Shown here piece by piece: positions 47,686 through 57,420 of a stretch of 64,000 nucleotides of DNA. The notes beneath the pieces were generated by a model that saw only the letters and a list, made by a program, of their open reading frames with translations, ran no database searches and was not told where the DNA came from. Position 1 is the first letter of the stretch; every line of letters starts with the position of its first letter. Source of the DNA: Cymbomonas tetramitiformis (Eukaryota; Chlorophyta; Pyramimonadophyceae; Pyramimonadales; Pyramimonadaceae); the NCBI GenBank assembly GCA_001247695.2, contig LGRX02026023.1, positions 1 to 64,000 of the forward strand, given 5' to 3'. The position numbers and the translations under genes were made by a program.

Positions 47686-48156
47686 TCAGTCCGTCCTAGT
47701 TTCAGCTGCGCGCTCCATTTGCTCATGTTTGGCTTTTATGAGGTTATCCGCACCCATCCAATTACCTTTATTGTTACATAACGGGCATTTTAATAGGTCT
47801 TTCGCACATTCTCTGTGCATAGGTTGCAAACATCGCTTACAGATAATGATGTCAGAGTTGGTTGTCAAGGCTGGTGACACGGCAACGTTGTCGACGATCA
47901 CACTTTCTATACAAATCGAACAATCCTTATCTGCTGTAAGCGTGGATTCCTCGTTTTGGCAGAATGTAAAGGTACAATGCCGAGTGTGTATTTCCTCACC
48001 GTGTGCAAATTCTAGCAAAAAGTCTGCCATTTGTTCTTTCGTGTATCTTTTAGGGTCATCGCCTTTCGGTTTGTACATCGTGGATTTAGGCCCGTATTCT
48101 TGAAGAACGTGTATGGCGTGCAAGGGCCGGTATCGATAGTGCCGACTTCGCGACAT
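47686..48156 (-). CDS. RING-finger protein, 156 aa
   Basis: The C-terminal RING has CSICIES, CKRCLQPMHREC and CPLC (residues ~95-135). The first ~20 residues (MSRSRHYRYRPLHAIHV) are encoded by the TATCGA repeat region, so the original start may be the later MYKPKGDD at about 48078, with the repeats having altered the 5' end. Likely E3 ligase or zinc-binding regulator. Confidence 0.65.
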   Translation of the reverse strand: MSRSRHYRYRPLHAIHVLQEYGPKSTMYKPKGDDPKRYTKEQMADFLLEFAHGEEIHTRHCTFTFCQNEESTLTADKDCSICIESVIVDNVAVSPALTTNSDIIICKRCLQPMHRECAKDLLKCPLCNNKGNWMGADNLIKAKHEQMERAAETRTD

Positions 48157-48825
48157 ATCGATAGTATCGCTACTATCACTATCAATCGATCCCGTGAATT
48201 TAGCTATCGCGAAATATCACAATCAGTCGATTCGTCGCCTGCCACGTATCACTATCAGTCGACTCGAATCTAGGAACTATCACGTATCAGTCGATTTGAA
48301 CGTACACGACTATTGCTATCAGTCGATTGGTCGGCGGATTTCGAGGTATCGACTTCGAATTCACCTGTCACCACTATCGTTCGACAGCAAGGCCATTTTA
48401 CAGATAATATTGCCTAGGCCGCCGTGAGTGCATGGGTCTCCAGTTGGAGACTTCTCGAGTCTTGAGACCATAAAACAGTCGTCAAGCACCGAGCCCGGAA
48501 AGCCGCCATATACCTTCATATCCTTCGTAGCACTCACTGCATAAGCCACTATCGGCACTATCGATATGATCGAACTATCGTTGATTATTAGTTAAGTAAC
48601 TGCACTATCAGTATCAGTCGATAATGAAAATTTCACTATCACTATCAATCGATAGCAACTTTCGTGAAAATCGGGATCAGTCGATTCCATAGTATTCTAT
48701 TATCACTATCAATCGACCTGGGCTTTGTAAACTATCAGTATCAATCGATTCGAATTTTTGAGAAATCGGGAAATATCGATCCCTTAAATCTTAGGCGATA
48801 CTGGCCCTTGATGGCGTGATACACG
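48107..48825. repeat. TATCA/TCGAT repeat array with inverted ends
   Basis: Degenerate units of CTATCA(C/G)TATCA(A/G)TCGA occur at about 48172, 48225, 48250, 48285, 48315, 48605, 48640, 48675, 48700 and 48735. The ends (48107-48135 and 48795-48825) are imperfect inverted copies of one another (GGCGTG, CAAGGGCC, GTATCG blocks). A unique segment at 48365-48555 lies inside, with a 65-codon minus frame (KVYGGFPGSVLDDCFMVS). It may be an inserted element or a binding-site array. Confidence 0.65.
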
Positions 48826-50060
48826 CATAAAACGCCCAAGTACGACCAAAGCAAGCTTTCACCATGATCAATATGTAAGTTTTTTAAGTTTTTAATAGAT
48901 TGTTTGCACATATCTAACGTGTTATCTTCAATACCGGCGTAGCTGAACATGTTGCTCAAAAAAGAGTTGCGAAAATCATCATTAGACTCCTCTGTCGTGT
49001 AAATTAGGCCGTCGTCGTACGTGTACGATCTGAAATTTTCGGGGAGATTTATTTGTTCTATTATAAAATCGTGTAATGTGTTTGGAAAAAGCCCTTGGCA
49101 AATTTTGCCTGCCGCCAAATTATACATTTCAAGAGTCGCTAATTTAGATTGGTTTTCTTTGTGAATGCCGCATATGTAAACATTACAGATGTAATTTAGT
49201 GCGGATTGTACGATAACGTCGTATATGCCCGTGATTTGGGTCTGATTTGCAAGATCAACCAATTGTGGTAGATCACGTACACCACCGGGGTTCATTGTTA
49301 TAGGTTTCATCGGTGCGAGTGTCGCAACCCAGTTAGCTCTCGTAAGTGTATCTTCGTCAGTAATGTGAGCACCAGTGTCTTGGCTGGTGGATGCTTCGTT
49401 TTTTTCATATACTATCAGCTTTTTGACGTTGCCCGTATACATGCTCAGAGAGCTGGTGTAATTGCGTTTAAAATCGGGCGACAATTTCAGATTTGTGTTA
49501 CTCTTAGGGCTGAAGTACGTTGGGCTATTTCGCAGCCCGCATACACGTCTGTAAATCATCGGATAATTCACTACATTCATAAAAAAATTTTGAAACATCT
49601 GCCACGAAATTTTTCTATTTTTACCAAACGTTGTGTTTATTATGGCTATGCCTATATTGAACAACATCAGCTCTTTAGTAGGTAAGGTATCGGTGTGTAA
49701 GTGAGGTTCCAGCTGCAATGAGGCAATTGCCTTATTTACCGTATTGAAGTTAAAATCCTTAATGGGTACATATATATATTTTTCGGAGCTCTCTGATGTT
49801 TTAGGTTTGTCTGATAATAAATATGCAAGGTACTCCTGTTTGCGATTTTCATCTCGTTTAATGATTTTTTTTAATGTTTCTTTCTTCAAATTAAACAGTT
49901 GTTTAAGTATTTCAATACTATCGTCTTTGCCTTTTTTGGACGGCTCCTCCTTTTTTGGCGGTGTAAAAGATTTTCCAGTCGTGGAATTTTTTGAATATCT
50001 CGTTTTACCTTTTTTCTTTCTGTTATTTGCCATAAAAAGATATGCATCATTGACTGACAT
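48741..50060 (-). CDS. AT-rich accessory protein starting MSV, 439 aa
   Basis: ATG 50060 (MSVNDAYLFM). A Lys-rich N-terminus (RKKKGKTRYSK; PPKKEEPSKKG) precedes a large globular AT-rich body. The last codons run into the TATCGA repeat (LRFKGSIFPDFSKIRID), so the natural C-terminus may have been altered. No known domain. Confidence 0.7.
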   Translation of the reverse strand: MSVNDAYLFMANNRKKKGKTRYSKNSTTGKSFTPPKKEEPSKKGKDDSIEILKQLFNLKKETLKKIIKRDENRKQEYLAYLLSDKPKTSESSEKYIYVPIKDFNFNTVNKAIASLQLEPHLHTDTLPTKELMLFNIGIAIINTTFGKNRKISWQMFQNFFMNVVNYPMIYRRVCGLRNSPTYFSPKSNTNLKLSPDFKRNYTSSLSMYTGNVKKLIVYEKNEASTSQDTGAHITDEDTLTRANWVATLAPMKPITMNPGGVRDLPQLVDLANQTQITGIYDVIVQSALNYICNVYICGIHKENQSKLATLEMYNLAAGKICQGLFPNTLHDFIIEQINLPENFRSYTYDDGLIYTTEESNDDFRNSFLSNMFSYAGIEDNTLDMCKQSIKNLKNLHIDHGESLLWSYLGVLCVYHAIKGQYRLRFKGSIFPDFSKIRID

Positions 50061-50209
50061 TTTTCGGATAAATGCTAAAGTCCACTGTGTACACAGCCCA
50101 CAGATTATGCGGATGGTCACGTATGCACGTATTTATATACCCGTAAACCTGTAACGTAAGCATTGTTTGCGCACGGAACGTAAACACGGAAATATCGCGT
50201 AAGGTTTTT

Positions 50210-50615
50210 TTATCGGTTTTCAAACGCCAGGACGATTTCGTTAGGGGTCACCATCTTAAAATTTTTTTGAAATAACCACGCAGTAAATTTATCTTTACTG
50301 AATTCTTCGAAAACATCAAAGTTTTTGATCCTGAGGAAATAATGGTGCATGGCGAGCAAAACTGTGTCTGAAGTTTCGCAAGCATGAAACAAGTGAATAA
50401 AATTTTCAACCGTATGGTAATGATCAAGCAATTCAAATCTCACCGGTATCAAGTACAATTCTTTTACAACGGCGTATATACGTTCGTGTTTGATTTTTGA
50501 AACCGTTAATTGTTTAAGTCGTGAACTCAAACTTAAATGTACATTCGTAATTATAGATACGAGTGTAAGCAACTCTTGATCTTGTAAATCCTCAGGAGTG
50601 GTACACGCGTTTTAC
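50210..50615 (-). pseudogene. truncated paralogue of the 18229 gene
   Basis: The minus-strand frame aligns with residues ~60-190 of the 18229 protein: QELL with EELL, RIYAVVKELY with EIYNIVKVLY, CETSDTVLLAM with CEQSDTVLLAM, FTAWLF with FTKWLF. It lacks the N-terminal and C-terminal thirds and has no ATG at the homologous place. Confidence 0.75.
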
Positions 50616-50675
50616 AAACAGATACAGTGAAGTGTATTTTTACTGCGTAATTTCTTAATTTTAACTTTATAAACT

Positions 50676-51242
50676 TTAATCTTTGGTCAATTCGATAAAA
50701 CTTTGTCCTGAGGGTTCGCTATTGGGTTTTAATCTTTTACTCAGACCCGCATCTTCACTTGGACCTGCACCCGCACCTTCTTCGTTGGATCCGAGTGTAA
50801 TTATGTATGCATACTGGTATTTGTATTCGGAATATTCTCCTTCTGTGTTATCTGTAATATTGATTGACAATAGTACATGATTTTCACGATTTTTAATAGT
50901 CTGGTCTACTGTCCATATATCGTGTAACGAAATGACTTTAATCTTGTCTTTTTCAGAAATTTTGATGGCGAAAGCTGGTACTCCTTCAGTGTATTTGAGT
51001 ACCTCGTCGAAGGACTCTGCATCGGATTCGGACTCTACTTCGTCGTCTTCACCGTGGTTATTATCAAAGCAATCGGGTACCTCGTCGTTTTCGTCGTCGT
51101 AATTTGATAGTTTTTTTTTTACATATTCGGAAATTCTGGTATTTTGTTCTGGGCGTTTTATTTCGGATGGAAGCCCCTCTGTATTTACGTGGATATACAG
51201 AATTCTTCCATCTTCAACGGGCAAACCATCTTCAGCGGGCAT
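50676..51242 (-). CDS. acidic AT-rich protein, 188 aa
   Basis: ATG 51242 (MPAEDGLPVED); TATA-like TTTATATTTG lies about 40 nt upstream. Strongly acidic middle (DDENDEVPD; EDDEVESESDAES) and a beta-rich C-terminal domain reminiscent of the ends of the 42413 and 22806 products. Unknown function. Confidence 0.65.
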   Translation of the reverse strand: MPAEDGLPVEDGRILYIHVNTEGLPSEIKRPEQNTRISEYVKKKLSNYDDENDEVPDCFDNNHGEDDEVESESDAESFDEVLKYTEGVPAFAIKISEKDKIKVISLHDIWTVDQTIKNRENHVLLSINITDNTEGEYSEYKYQYAYIITLGSNEEGAGAGPSEDAGLSKRLKPNSEPSGQSFIELTKD

Positions 51243-51683
51243 CTCCAACTTTATTTTAGTAATTATGTCATTGTATTTTACAAATATAAATAATTAGCTT
51301 TCAGGTTCTTTCAGATTCTTGGGCATGTGGAATTCGTTGAAAGATGTTACGATAGACATTATGTCGAGGTGTAATAATATGTTGATATTTGCGGTACTTG
51401 CGTTATGTATTTATACTATACAGACATCTCGGTACGCATACATATGTAAAAAGTTCAGATTTTTTCATTACAATCGGTTTTAGCACCACCGACATGATTG
51501 CGACGGACGATCTCGTGCAAAAAAATGCGTGTGTGCGTATATATATATAACAGCATACCATTCGTCGGTACACAGGACATAACCGTCGGCGCGAATTCGC
51601 CACGATACGCGATTTCGGGCAATTAAACGCAACACGGTTTGTATATAAATACACGTAGTGAGCATTCGCAGACACACTAAAAA
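51243..51683. promoter_or_regulatory. intergenic with TATA box for 51684 gene
   Basis: GTATATAAATAC at 51641-51652 lies about 40 nt before ATG 51684. GTATATATATATAAC (51538-51552) is a second TATA-like run. No gene recognised in the rest. Confidence 0.6.
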
Positions 51684-53969
51684 ATGCGGGTGCCACTGTG
51701 CGTGGCGATAGGACTCGGCCTGTTGCAGGTCATCTTCGCCGTCGACTCGACGCGACTGCGCATTGAGATACCAGCGCGCAACCACAACGCGGACGCCCAA
51801 ACGGTGGGCAAAATCGCGGCCACCGCGCTCGCAACCCAGCTGCGTGTGCCACCCGCCGATGTGCGCGCGATGCCATTGGCAGCCTCCAACTCCAGCACGC
51901 AGGGCGACGCGGCGTTGGAGTACGACGTGACCATCGACGCGCCGATCAAGCCCAAGCTCATCAAACGCCTCGTGCGCGACGCGAGCGCTCTGACCAACGC
52001 CTTGCGTGCGGCGGCCGGCGTGCCCGCCAAGCAGAGCGTGGCCGTGCGGCAGCTGCCCGAGCCCGAACCCGAGCCCAAGCCGCGCAACGTGGAGAGGCGC
52101 GAACTGCACGAAGGGCAGCATACCATAGGCTCGTGCGAGACGGGCACGCACACAAACAGACGTTCGGGCACTTGCGAGGACGGCGGCATGTTCTCCGAGC
52201 ACGATCAAACCAGGTGTCAGGAGGTTATGGACGACTGGGGCCAGTTGATGACGATCATCAATTCGCCAGACAAGCCGGCGGGCTGCTACATTCCACGCGC
52301 TTCCACGACCGGCGGATACTTCAACATCGACCTCAATTCCGTGACCCAGTGCTCGTACTTAGTTGAGTGCATATGCAGCTGCGACGAGCACACGGAAGAA
52401 TCGCCGCTCGTTGTTCAAGGGTGCAACGTCGTCACCACGGACACCGGGACGTGCGCCGATCTGTCGGGCTACACCACCATCGTCAATCAGGATTTGTGCA
52501 ATGCAATCAGCACCGAGTATTCAGCTCCGTACAATGTTAATGTGGATCAGCCAATTGCTACTGGTTGTACGTTCGAAGAAGGCATTATACGCTTCACTAT
52601 GGAAGGTGTCGTTAGCTCGCCTAATCTTTGCTCACCGACAGTTTCGTGCTACTGCGTCAGCGACGCGTGCGCAAGCAACGTGCAAATCACCGTTGCACCC
52701 ACAGCTTCCGCACCCGCAAATCCAACACCCACTCTACCCAACGGTTGCGAGATCCACCAAATACAAAGCGGAACGTGCGAGTCCAACTCGCTGGCTCTTA
52801 TCACGGACGGTGCCATGTGCGCGCAAATCGCGTCCATGTTCGGAGCCAACTACCTAGACAGCGCGCCAAACGGAGTGGACGTCACCGCCTTCGCCAGCGG
52901 ATGCACCATGGTGCAAGCATCTCCGTTCGCTATCATGATCAACAATGACGGCACGGGCGCGTGCGGGGCCATGCCGGGCATGTGCCTGTGCACCGACAGC
53001 GCGTGCGACCAGTCCGCTGGCGGTGTGGAATCACCGACGGACGACGAAGAAGAGACGCTTGCTATTCAGGGGTGCAGCGTACTCATGACGAGTACCGGCG
53101 TGTGCACCGATCTGGCGGGTTACACCACGATTGTCAGCGAAAGCTTTTGCAACGCCATTAGCGTGGAGTATTTGGCTGGGTATACCGTCAACAGGGTCGA
53201 ACAATTTGCAACCGGATGCACATTTGAGGAGGGGATCATACGCTTTACCGCGGACGGTGGTGACAGTGCTCTCTGTTCGCCGACAGTCCCGTGCTACTGC
53301 GTCAACGACGGATGCGACAGCAACGTGCTCGGCTCGAGCAACGCTTTGACCGACGCGCCCACCGCTGCGATCGTGCCCACGGACGACATCGTCTCGCACG
53401 ATACAAACTGCGACATGCTTGCGCCGCCACTGGAGTATCTGACGGAGTCGGAGTGTCAAAGTCTGAGCGCCGGATTTGCCAGATACAGCACTTTTACCTC
53501 CATGATGGGCCCGCCGGGCTGCTTCCACAGCGCCGATGGACAGAATCTTCAGTACAACTTGGCCGATACGGCCAACGGCCGATGCGGTCAGCACAACAAG
53601 TGCGTGTGCGCGGACGCTCTTACGACGAGCAACGACGACACCCCGCTGCTTGCCGTGTGCGACCTGGAAGCGTCGTACACTTCCGCTTGCAAGCTTCCCG
53701 CCGTGTACGCCTACGATCCCACCACTGGGGTGCTCACACTGGACGACGCCGGCGCGGCGTACAATTACGTGACCGCGGACGGTGGTGTGCTGTACGACGA
53801 CAACGCCACGGCGGCTGTCATCGCCACCGTGGTTGGTGTGAACAACGCGCAGCGGACGCAGCTCCTCGTCGCTAACGGCACTACGCACGAGTTCCAGACT
53901 GGTCTGTCGTACCTGTACCGCGTGGTGCTAGACGGCGACGATTCAACCTACCCGTACGGTACGCTCTAA
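51684..53969 (+). CDS. secreted Cys-rich repeat surface protein, 761 aa
   Basis: Signal peptide MRVPLCVAIGLGLLQVIFA. An N-terminal domain (TRLRIEIPARNHNADAQTV, ~20-110) resembles ferredoxin-like extracellular modules; a Pro-Glu linker (PEPEPEPKP) follows. Then come about five related modules of 80-110 residues with the pattern G-C...T-G-T-C...Y...C..I...G-C...C...C-x-C. Modules 2 and 4 are very similar (GYTTIV, CNAIS, ATGCTFEEGIIRFT). No C-terminal membrane segment. Probably a secreted or virion-surface glycoprotein shaped by internal duplication. Confidence 0.8.
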   Translation: MRVPLCVAIGLGLLQVIFAVDSTRLRIEIPARNHNADAQTVGKIAATALATQLRVPPADVRAMPLAASNSSTQGDAALEYDVTIDAPIKPKLIKRLVRDASALTNALRAAAGVPAKQSVAVRQLPEPEPEPKPRNVERRELHEGQHTIGSCETGTHTNRRSGTCEDGGMFSEHDQTRCQEVMDDWGQLMTIINSPDKPAGCYIPRASTTGGYFNIDLNSVTQCSYLVECICSCDEHTEESPLVVQGCNVVTTDTGTCADLSGYTTIVNQDLCNAISTEYSAPYNVNVDQPIATGCTFEEGIIRFTMEGVVSSPNLCSPTVSCYCVSDACASNVQITVAPTASAPANPTPTLPNGCEIHQIQSGTCESNSLALITDGAMCAQIASMFGANYLDSAPNGVDVTAFASGCTMVQASPFAIMINNDGTGACGAMPGMCLCTDSACDQSAGGVESPTDDEEETLAIQGCSVLMTSTGVCTDLAGYTTIVSESFCNAISVEYLAGYTVNRVEQFATGCTFEEGIIRFTADGGDSALCSPTVPCYCVNDGCDSNVLGSSNALTDAPTAAIVPTDDIVSHDTNCDMLAPPLEYLTESECQSLSAGFARYSTFTSMMGPPGCFHSADGQNLQYNLADTANGRCGQHNKCVCADALTTSNDDTPLLAVCDLEASYTSACKLPAVYAYDPTTGVLTLDDAGAAYNYVTADGGVLYDDNATAAVIATVVGVNNAQRTQLLVANGTTHEFQTGLSYLYRVVLDGDDSTYPYGTL

Positions 53970-54822
53970 CCAGCCAGCAAGTCACGTTGCGTTTGTGCAT
54001 TTCGCGCCATGCGACGCGAGCGTTTGCGCGCGACACGGATGGCGCGGCAGTGGAATCATCACGACCGTTATCTTCGGACGACTTCGCGGAGAGCACCTTC
54101 GGTGTGTAAACGCTGGCCCGTGTTGTTTTCGTTTTTGTTTTCAGTTTTAAAGCAAATAGTTAAATGAAATTACGTCTAATAATGGCGTCGCTAGACTTGC
54201 GCTCACAGAAGGCGAATTCATCATTCTGGCTGTAAGTTGAAATTTTTTTGGCATGGTTCCACGGAGCTCGTACTCAAATCATGTTTCAACTTCACCGGCA
54301 AGGGCTTTGAAGATTTCAATTCAACGAACAGTTTAACTTTGTTGGACTTAAGCCGCAACTTCGACTTCGAGGACGCCTCCGTGGAGTATCTAGTGACGAC
54401 GCTTTCTAATCTTCTATGCCGTGCCAATTGTGCACGACGTACATGAATTCGCGTCCGTCGTCTGTATTTTTTATATGAAATTCGATATAACCTCCTGTAC
54501 ATGAGGCTCGAAAAGGGATTGCATTTTTTTTTGTGTCGGGTCGCATTTGACTTCATTCGTTGGCACAACATCCGTTCGTGCACGAATAATGCTCTGGTAG
54601 CGTTTTAAAGGTGTGGTAGCGTACGTTTTTCAATAATGGGTAGAAATTGTGCGAAAACGGTTTGACGTATAAGTACGTACGATTACGCATAGCCTATACG
54701 CCGTCGACGTAGCCTATGTACGATCGCTAGCCACGTAGCGCACTTTGCCATTTTAGCATTTTGGACCCGAAGAACGCGTGGAACGCGTGGCACAAAATCG
54801 AACCGTAGTATCTGTGAGGACG
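53970..54822. other. gene-poor region with possible small spliced gene at 54164-54446
   Basis: A weak candidate: exon 54164-54231, donor GTAAGTTG (perfect GTAAGT), acceptor ACTTAAG at 54352, and exon 54353-54446 with a coding-like frame (NFDFEDASVEYLVTTL), about 53 aa. The acceptor lacks a good pyrimidine tract. An antisense 120-codon Arg/Lys-rich frame (54221-54583) is probably a shadow. Nothing else seen. Confidence 0.25.
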
Positions 54823-55791
54823 ATGTCGCTGTTCGGTGGCCGTCACGTTTTTGGGAGAACAGCTATGACTGCTTACCTCATCGCCGTAGGAACACTTTTT
54901 GCGGAGTCGCAGGCAAGCACGCCCTCGCCAAGAGTCCTGGTGGTGGTCTACGGGCAGCTACGGGGTGGGCGGTTGGCCTGGCGAACTCTGACCAAACGTA
55001 TCCTGGAGTACTACACGGCGGATTTAGCCTTACTCGGCCCTCCTAAGGCTGACCAGACAAACCGCGCGTCCTACCTGCACCAAAAAGCAAAATACGTATG
55101 GGATGTTGACGAAAAGCCCGATTGGGGAGTAGTGTTGGATGATGTATCCCAAGACGACCAATTGCGCTTTAAATGGAGAAGACTGTGCCTAATAAAAGAG
55201 CAGTTCCTCGGGGGTGTTAAACCGTGTAATCATTCCGGATCGGGGGGTATACAACTTGCTTACAGACACTTGGCTCTCCAGAAAATAAGTACAGCTCAGT
55301 TGGTGTCCGTGTATGATTGGTTCATCTACACGCGGTCGGACTATGTGTATCTGTGCTCGCCGCTGCCCATAAAACTCTTACCGAACGACGCCATTTATTT
55401 GCCGACCGGTCAAGGGTACGGAGGGTACACCGACCGGTATGCTCTCATCCCTGCCAGTTTGCTGCGTGTGGCCTTAAACGTCACCGCTGACCTCGTGCTG
55501 GACTGGCAACACTGGTATGATTTGGTAAGTACGCGCTGGAGAACCCAACCAGATAACGCAATAAATGTGGAGCAGATCATAAAGTATCACTACGAGAAGG
55601 TTGGTGTAAAGGTGGTCACTGTTGGCCACACCGGTTTTACGGTCAAGCTGCCGACTGATCCGACAAGATGGAGCGCCGGCAAGGTGCATCACAAATTAGC
55701 CAAGTACGGCGTGCTTGCTAAATACCCCCAAGAAATCGAAGAAGCCGAAAACACCTGCGCGACCGGCTATTGGGACATGCTTGAAGAGTAA
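54823..55791 (+). CDS. putative glycosyltransferase, secretory pathway
   Basis: 322 aa from ATG 54823. A hydrophobic start (TAMTAYLIAVGTLFAESQA) serves as signal or anchor. The Rossmann-like opening PRVLVVVYGQLRGG is followed by YDWFIYTRSDYVYLC, where R-S-D resembles the D-x-D-type donor site, then YLPTGQGYGGYTDRYALIPAS. The pattern fits the WavE/GT-A-type putative glycosyltransferases. Contains N-glycosylation sites. Substrate unknown. Confidence 0.7.
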   Translation: MSLFGGRHVFGRTAMTAYLIAVGTLFAESQASTPSPRVLVVVYGQLRGGRLAWRTLTKRILEYYTADLALLGPPKADQTNRASYLHQKAKYVWDVDEKPDWGVVLDDVSQDDQLRFKWRRLCLIKEQFLGGVKPCNHSGSGGIQLAYRHLALQKISTAQLVSVYDWFIYTRSDYVYLCSPLPIKLLPNDAIYLPTGQGYGGYTDRYALIPASLLRVALNVTADLVLDWQHWYDLVSTRWRTQPDNAINVEQIIKYHYEKVGVKVVTVGHTGFTVKLPTDPTRWSAGKVHHKLAKYGVLAKYPQEIEEAENTCATGYWDMLEE

Positions 55792-56003
55792 CATCGACAG
55801 CGCGGGGCGTTATTTTCGCAGGCGTGGCAGTTTTGTTGGGACAATAGGTTTTATATAAATCTTACATACGCAAGGAAGAAACCGTGCGTTGTGTCAACAA
55901 TGGCCGTATATATATGCAGAGCGAAAATGATCATCGCGAAAAGCTAGAGAATTCGTATTAAAAAAAAACCACGTACATCATCCACTCTTTAAACGAGATA
56001 CAT

Positions 56004-56594
56004 ATGAGTGTCAATAACCCAAACCCAAGCGATTTAGCTTAGCTTTTGGACCGTTTCTTTGGACAGTTTATCAACAACCCGGTGTTAAGGGGCCGGCGTT
56101 CCAACATTGAGTCTTTCCATGAAATGGACCAATATACTTTTGCGGGTCATCTTTTAAATAATCGCAACAAATATGAAAAATATCCAATACGCGCATGCTA
56201 CATAGTGCATTTGCAAGAGCAAATAATACCCGGGAATAATCACCCTATGTATTACGAAATCATGAAAATAATGGGATTTCAAGGATCGTTAGTACTTGAA
56301 TTAAGAAGGGACCAAGAGGTCAAATGGTTGGTAATGGAAAGTACACCCTCGACGGAACCCGATATCGTAATTTTATCAGCACGGCCAACACATCTCCTTC
56401 CTTTAACCCACGATGGAGAAGTGACTAAACCTAGAAGTGTCTCCATACTTTTACATAATGTAAACGTGGATACCGCCTTCTTGATGTATAAACTTCTTGA
56501 GGATTGTTCAAGATTGAAAAAAATTGAAATTATTAGCACAAATGATCGTGTGAATGTTCTTATGTGTGATCGTATGGATCGCGACTCAATATAA
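56004..56594 (+). pseudogene. MSV-type gene with in-frame TAG at codon 13
   Basis: ATG 56004 opens MSVNNPNPSDLA, then TAG (56040-56042), and the same frame continues without another stop for ~183 codons to 56594 (DRFFGQFINNPVLRG; FQGSLVLELRRDQEVKW). No ATG near the stop would give an equivalent start; the next in-frame ATG loses ~28 residues. Read-through, re-initiation, sequencing error or recent nonsense mutation are possible. AT-rich like its family. Confidence 0.6.
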
Positions 56595-56695
56595 AAAAAT
56601 ATTGCGACAAAAATTGTAATAAAGAACTCTTTTTGCGTCATTTTTTTTGTATTTTGCCAAAAACTTTGCACCCATACCTAACGCGTTCGACCGAG

Positions 56696-57334
56696 TCAGC
56701 ATGTAAAAGCGTAGTGCATTAGGTGAACTATCAGCGCACTCGCTACTCCGGACAGAAAGTAGGTGCCGTTGCTCGGCAACTCCGGGGTTCCGTACACCTC
56801 TTTGGCGCTGTACACCGCGGAGTAGACTGTGGAGAGCGTATACATCCACAGAAAATGCACGTAGGTTCGTTGCGCGTGCATTTCATGGCTGATTCGAAGC
56901 TCCGCGTACGAGTCCTCCGCGTGGCCGTAGTGCGTTGCGTACGTGAATATCGCCAGTATCACCGGCAAAGTGTGAACGCCAAAGTCGCCAATCTTGATCT
57001 TTCCGGCGGTTGAAGTTTGCATTTCGTTGTCCCCAAACAGGTCTGTGGCGTAGTGGTAGTAAAGCACGTTGATGGTTATGAATACCGCGAAGGCGAGCAC
57101 GCAGCACACGGGAGCGAAGGCGAACACGAAACGGTTTGCTTGCGTACGCCCGGTAGCTTCGTGCTTCCAGTCACTCGCCACCAGCACAAAGAGCGACGCG
57201 TGGAACAGCGCGTGCACGCACAGACTCCAGTAGGTAAGGTAGCGAAAATTGGAGTCTTCCGCAAAAGCCAGTATTCCGACATACACCAGCATCACCAAAG
57301 CCGCGTACACGCTGGAAAACACGCGCCGAAACAT
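56696..57334 (-). CDS. AIG1/FAR-17a (ADTRP)-like membrane hydrolase
   Basis: 212 aa, about six membrane segments, ATG 57334 (MFRRVFSSVY). Diagnostic elements: FRYLTYWSLCVHALFHASL with candidate nucleophile Thr34, and GDFGVHTLPVILAI with candidate His121. In the cellular AIG1/ADTRP family this Thr/His pair hydrolyses fatty-acid esters of hydroxy fatty acids. Convergent with the 56004 gene. A viral member would be unusual. The family call rests on these motifs and topology. Confidence 0.7.
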   Translation of the reverse strand: MFRRVFSSVYAALVMLVYVGILAFAEDSNFRYLTYWSLCVHALFHASLFVLVASDWKHEATGRTQANRFVFAFAPVCCVLAFAVFITINVLYYHYATDLFGDNEMQTSTAGKIKIGDFGVHTLPVILAIFTYATHYGHAEDSYAELRISHEMHAQRTYVHFLWMYTLSTVYSAVYSAKEVYGTPELPSNGTYFLSGVASALIVHLMHYAFTC

Positions 57335-57420
57335 TATGACGACGCGCACCGCAAGTCGCTATTCTTTCGTATCTATACCCGCGTCAATATAGATACGTTT
57401 GGGGTGTGTAGTCGGGTCTC

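Noticed and set aside
53031..53888. 285-codon minus-strand frame opposite the Cys-rich surface protein
   Set aside because: Shadow; the plus strand has a signal peptide and repeated Cys modules.
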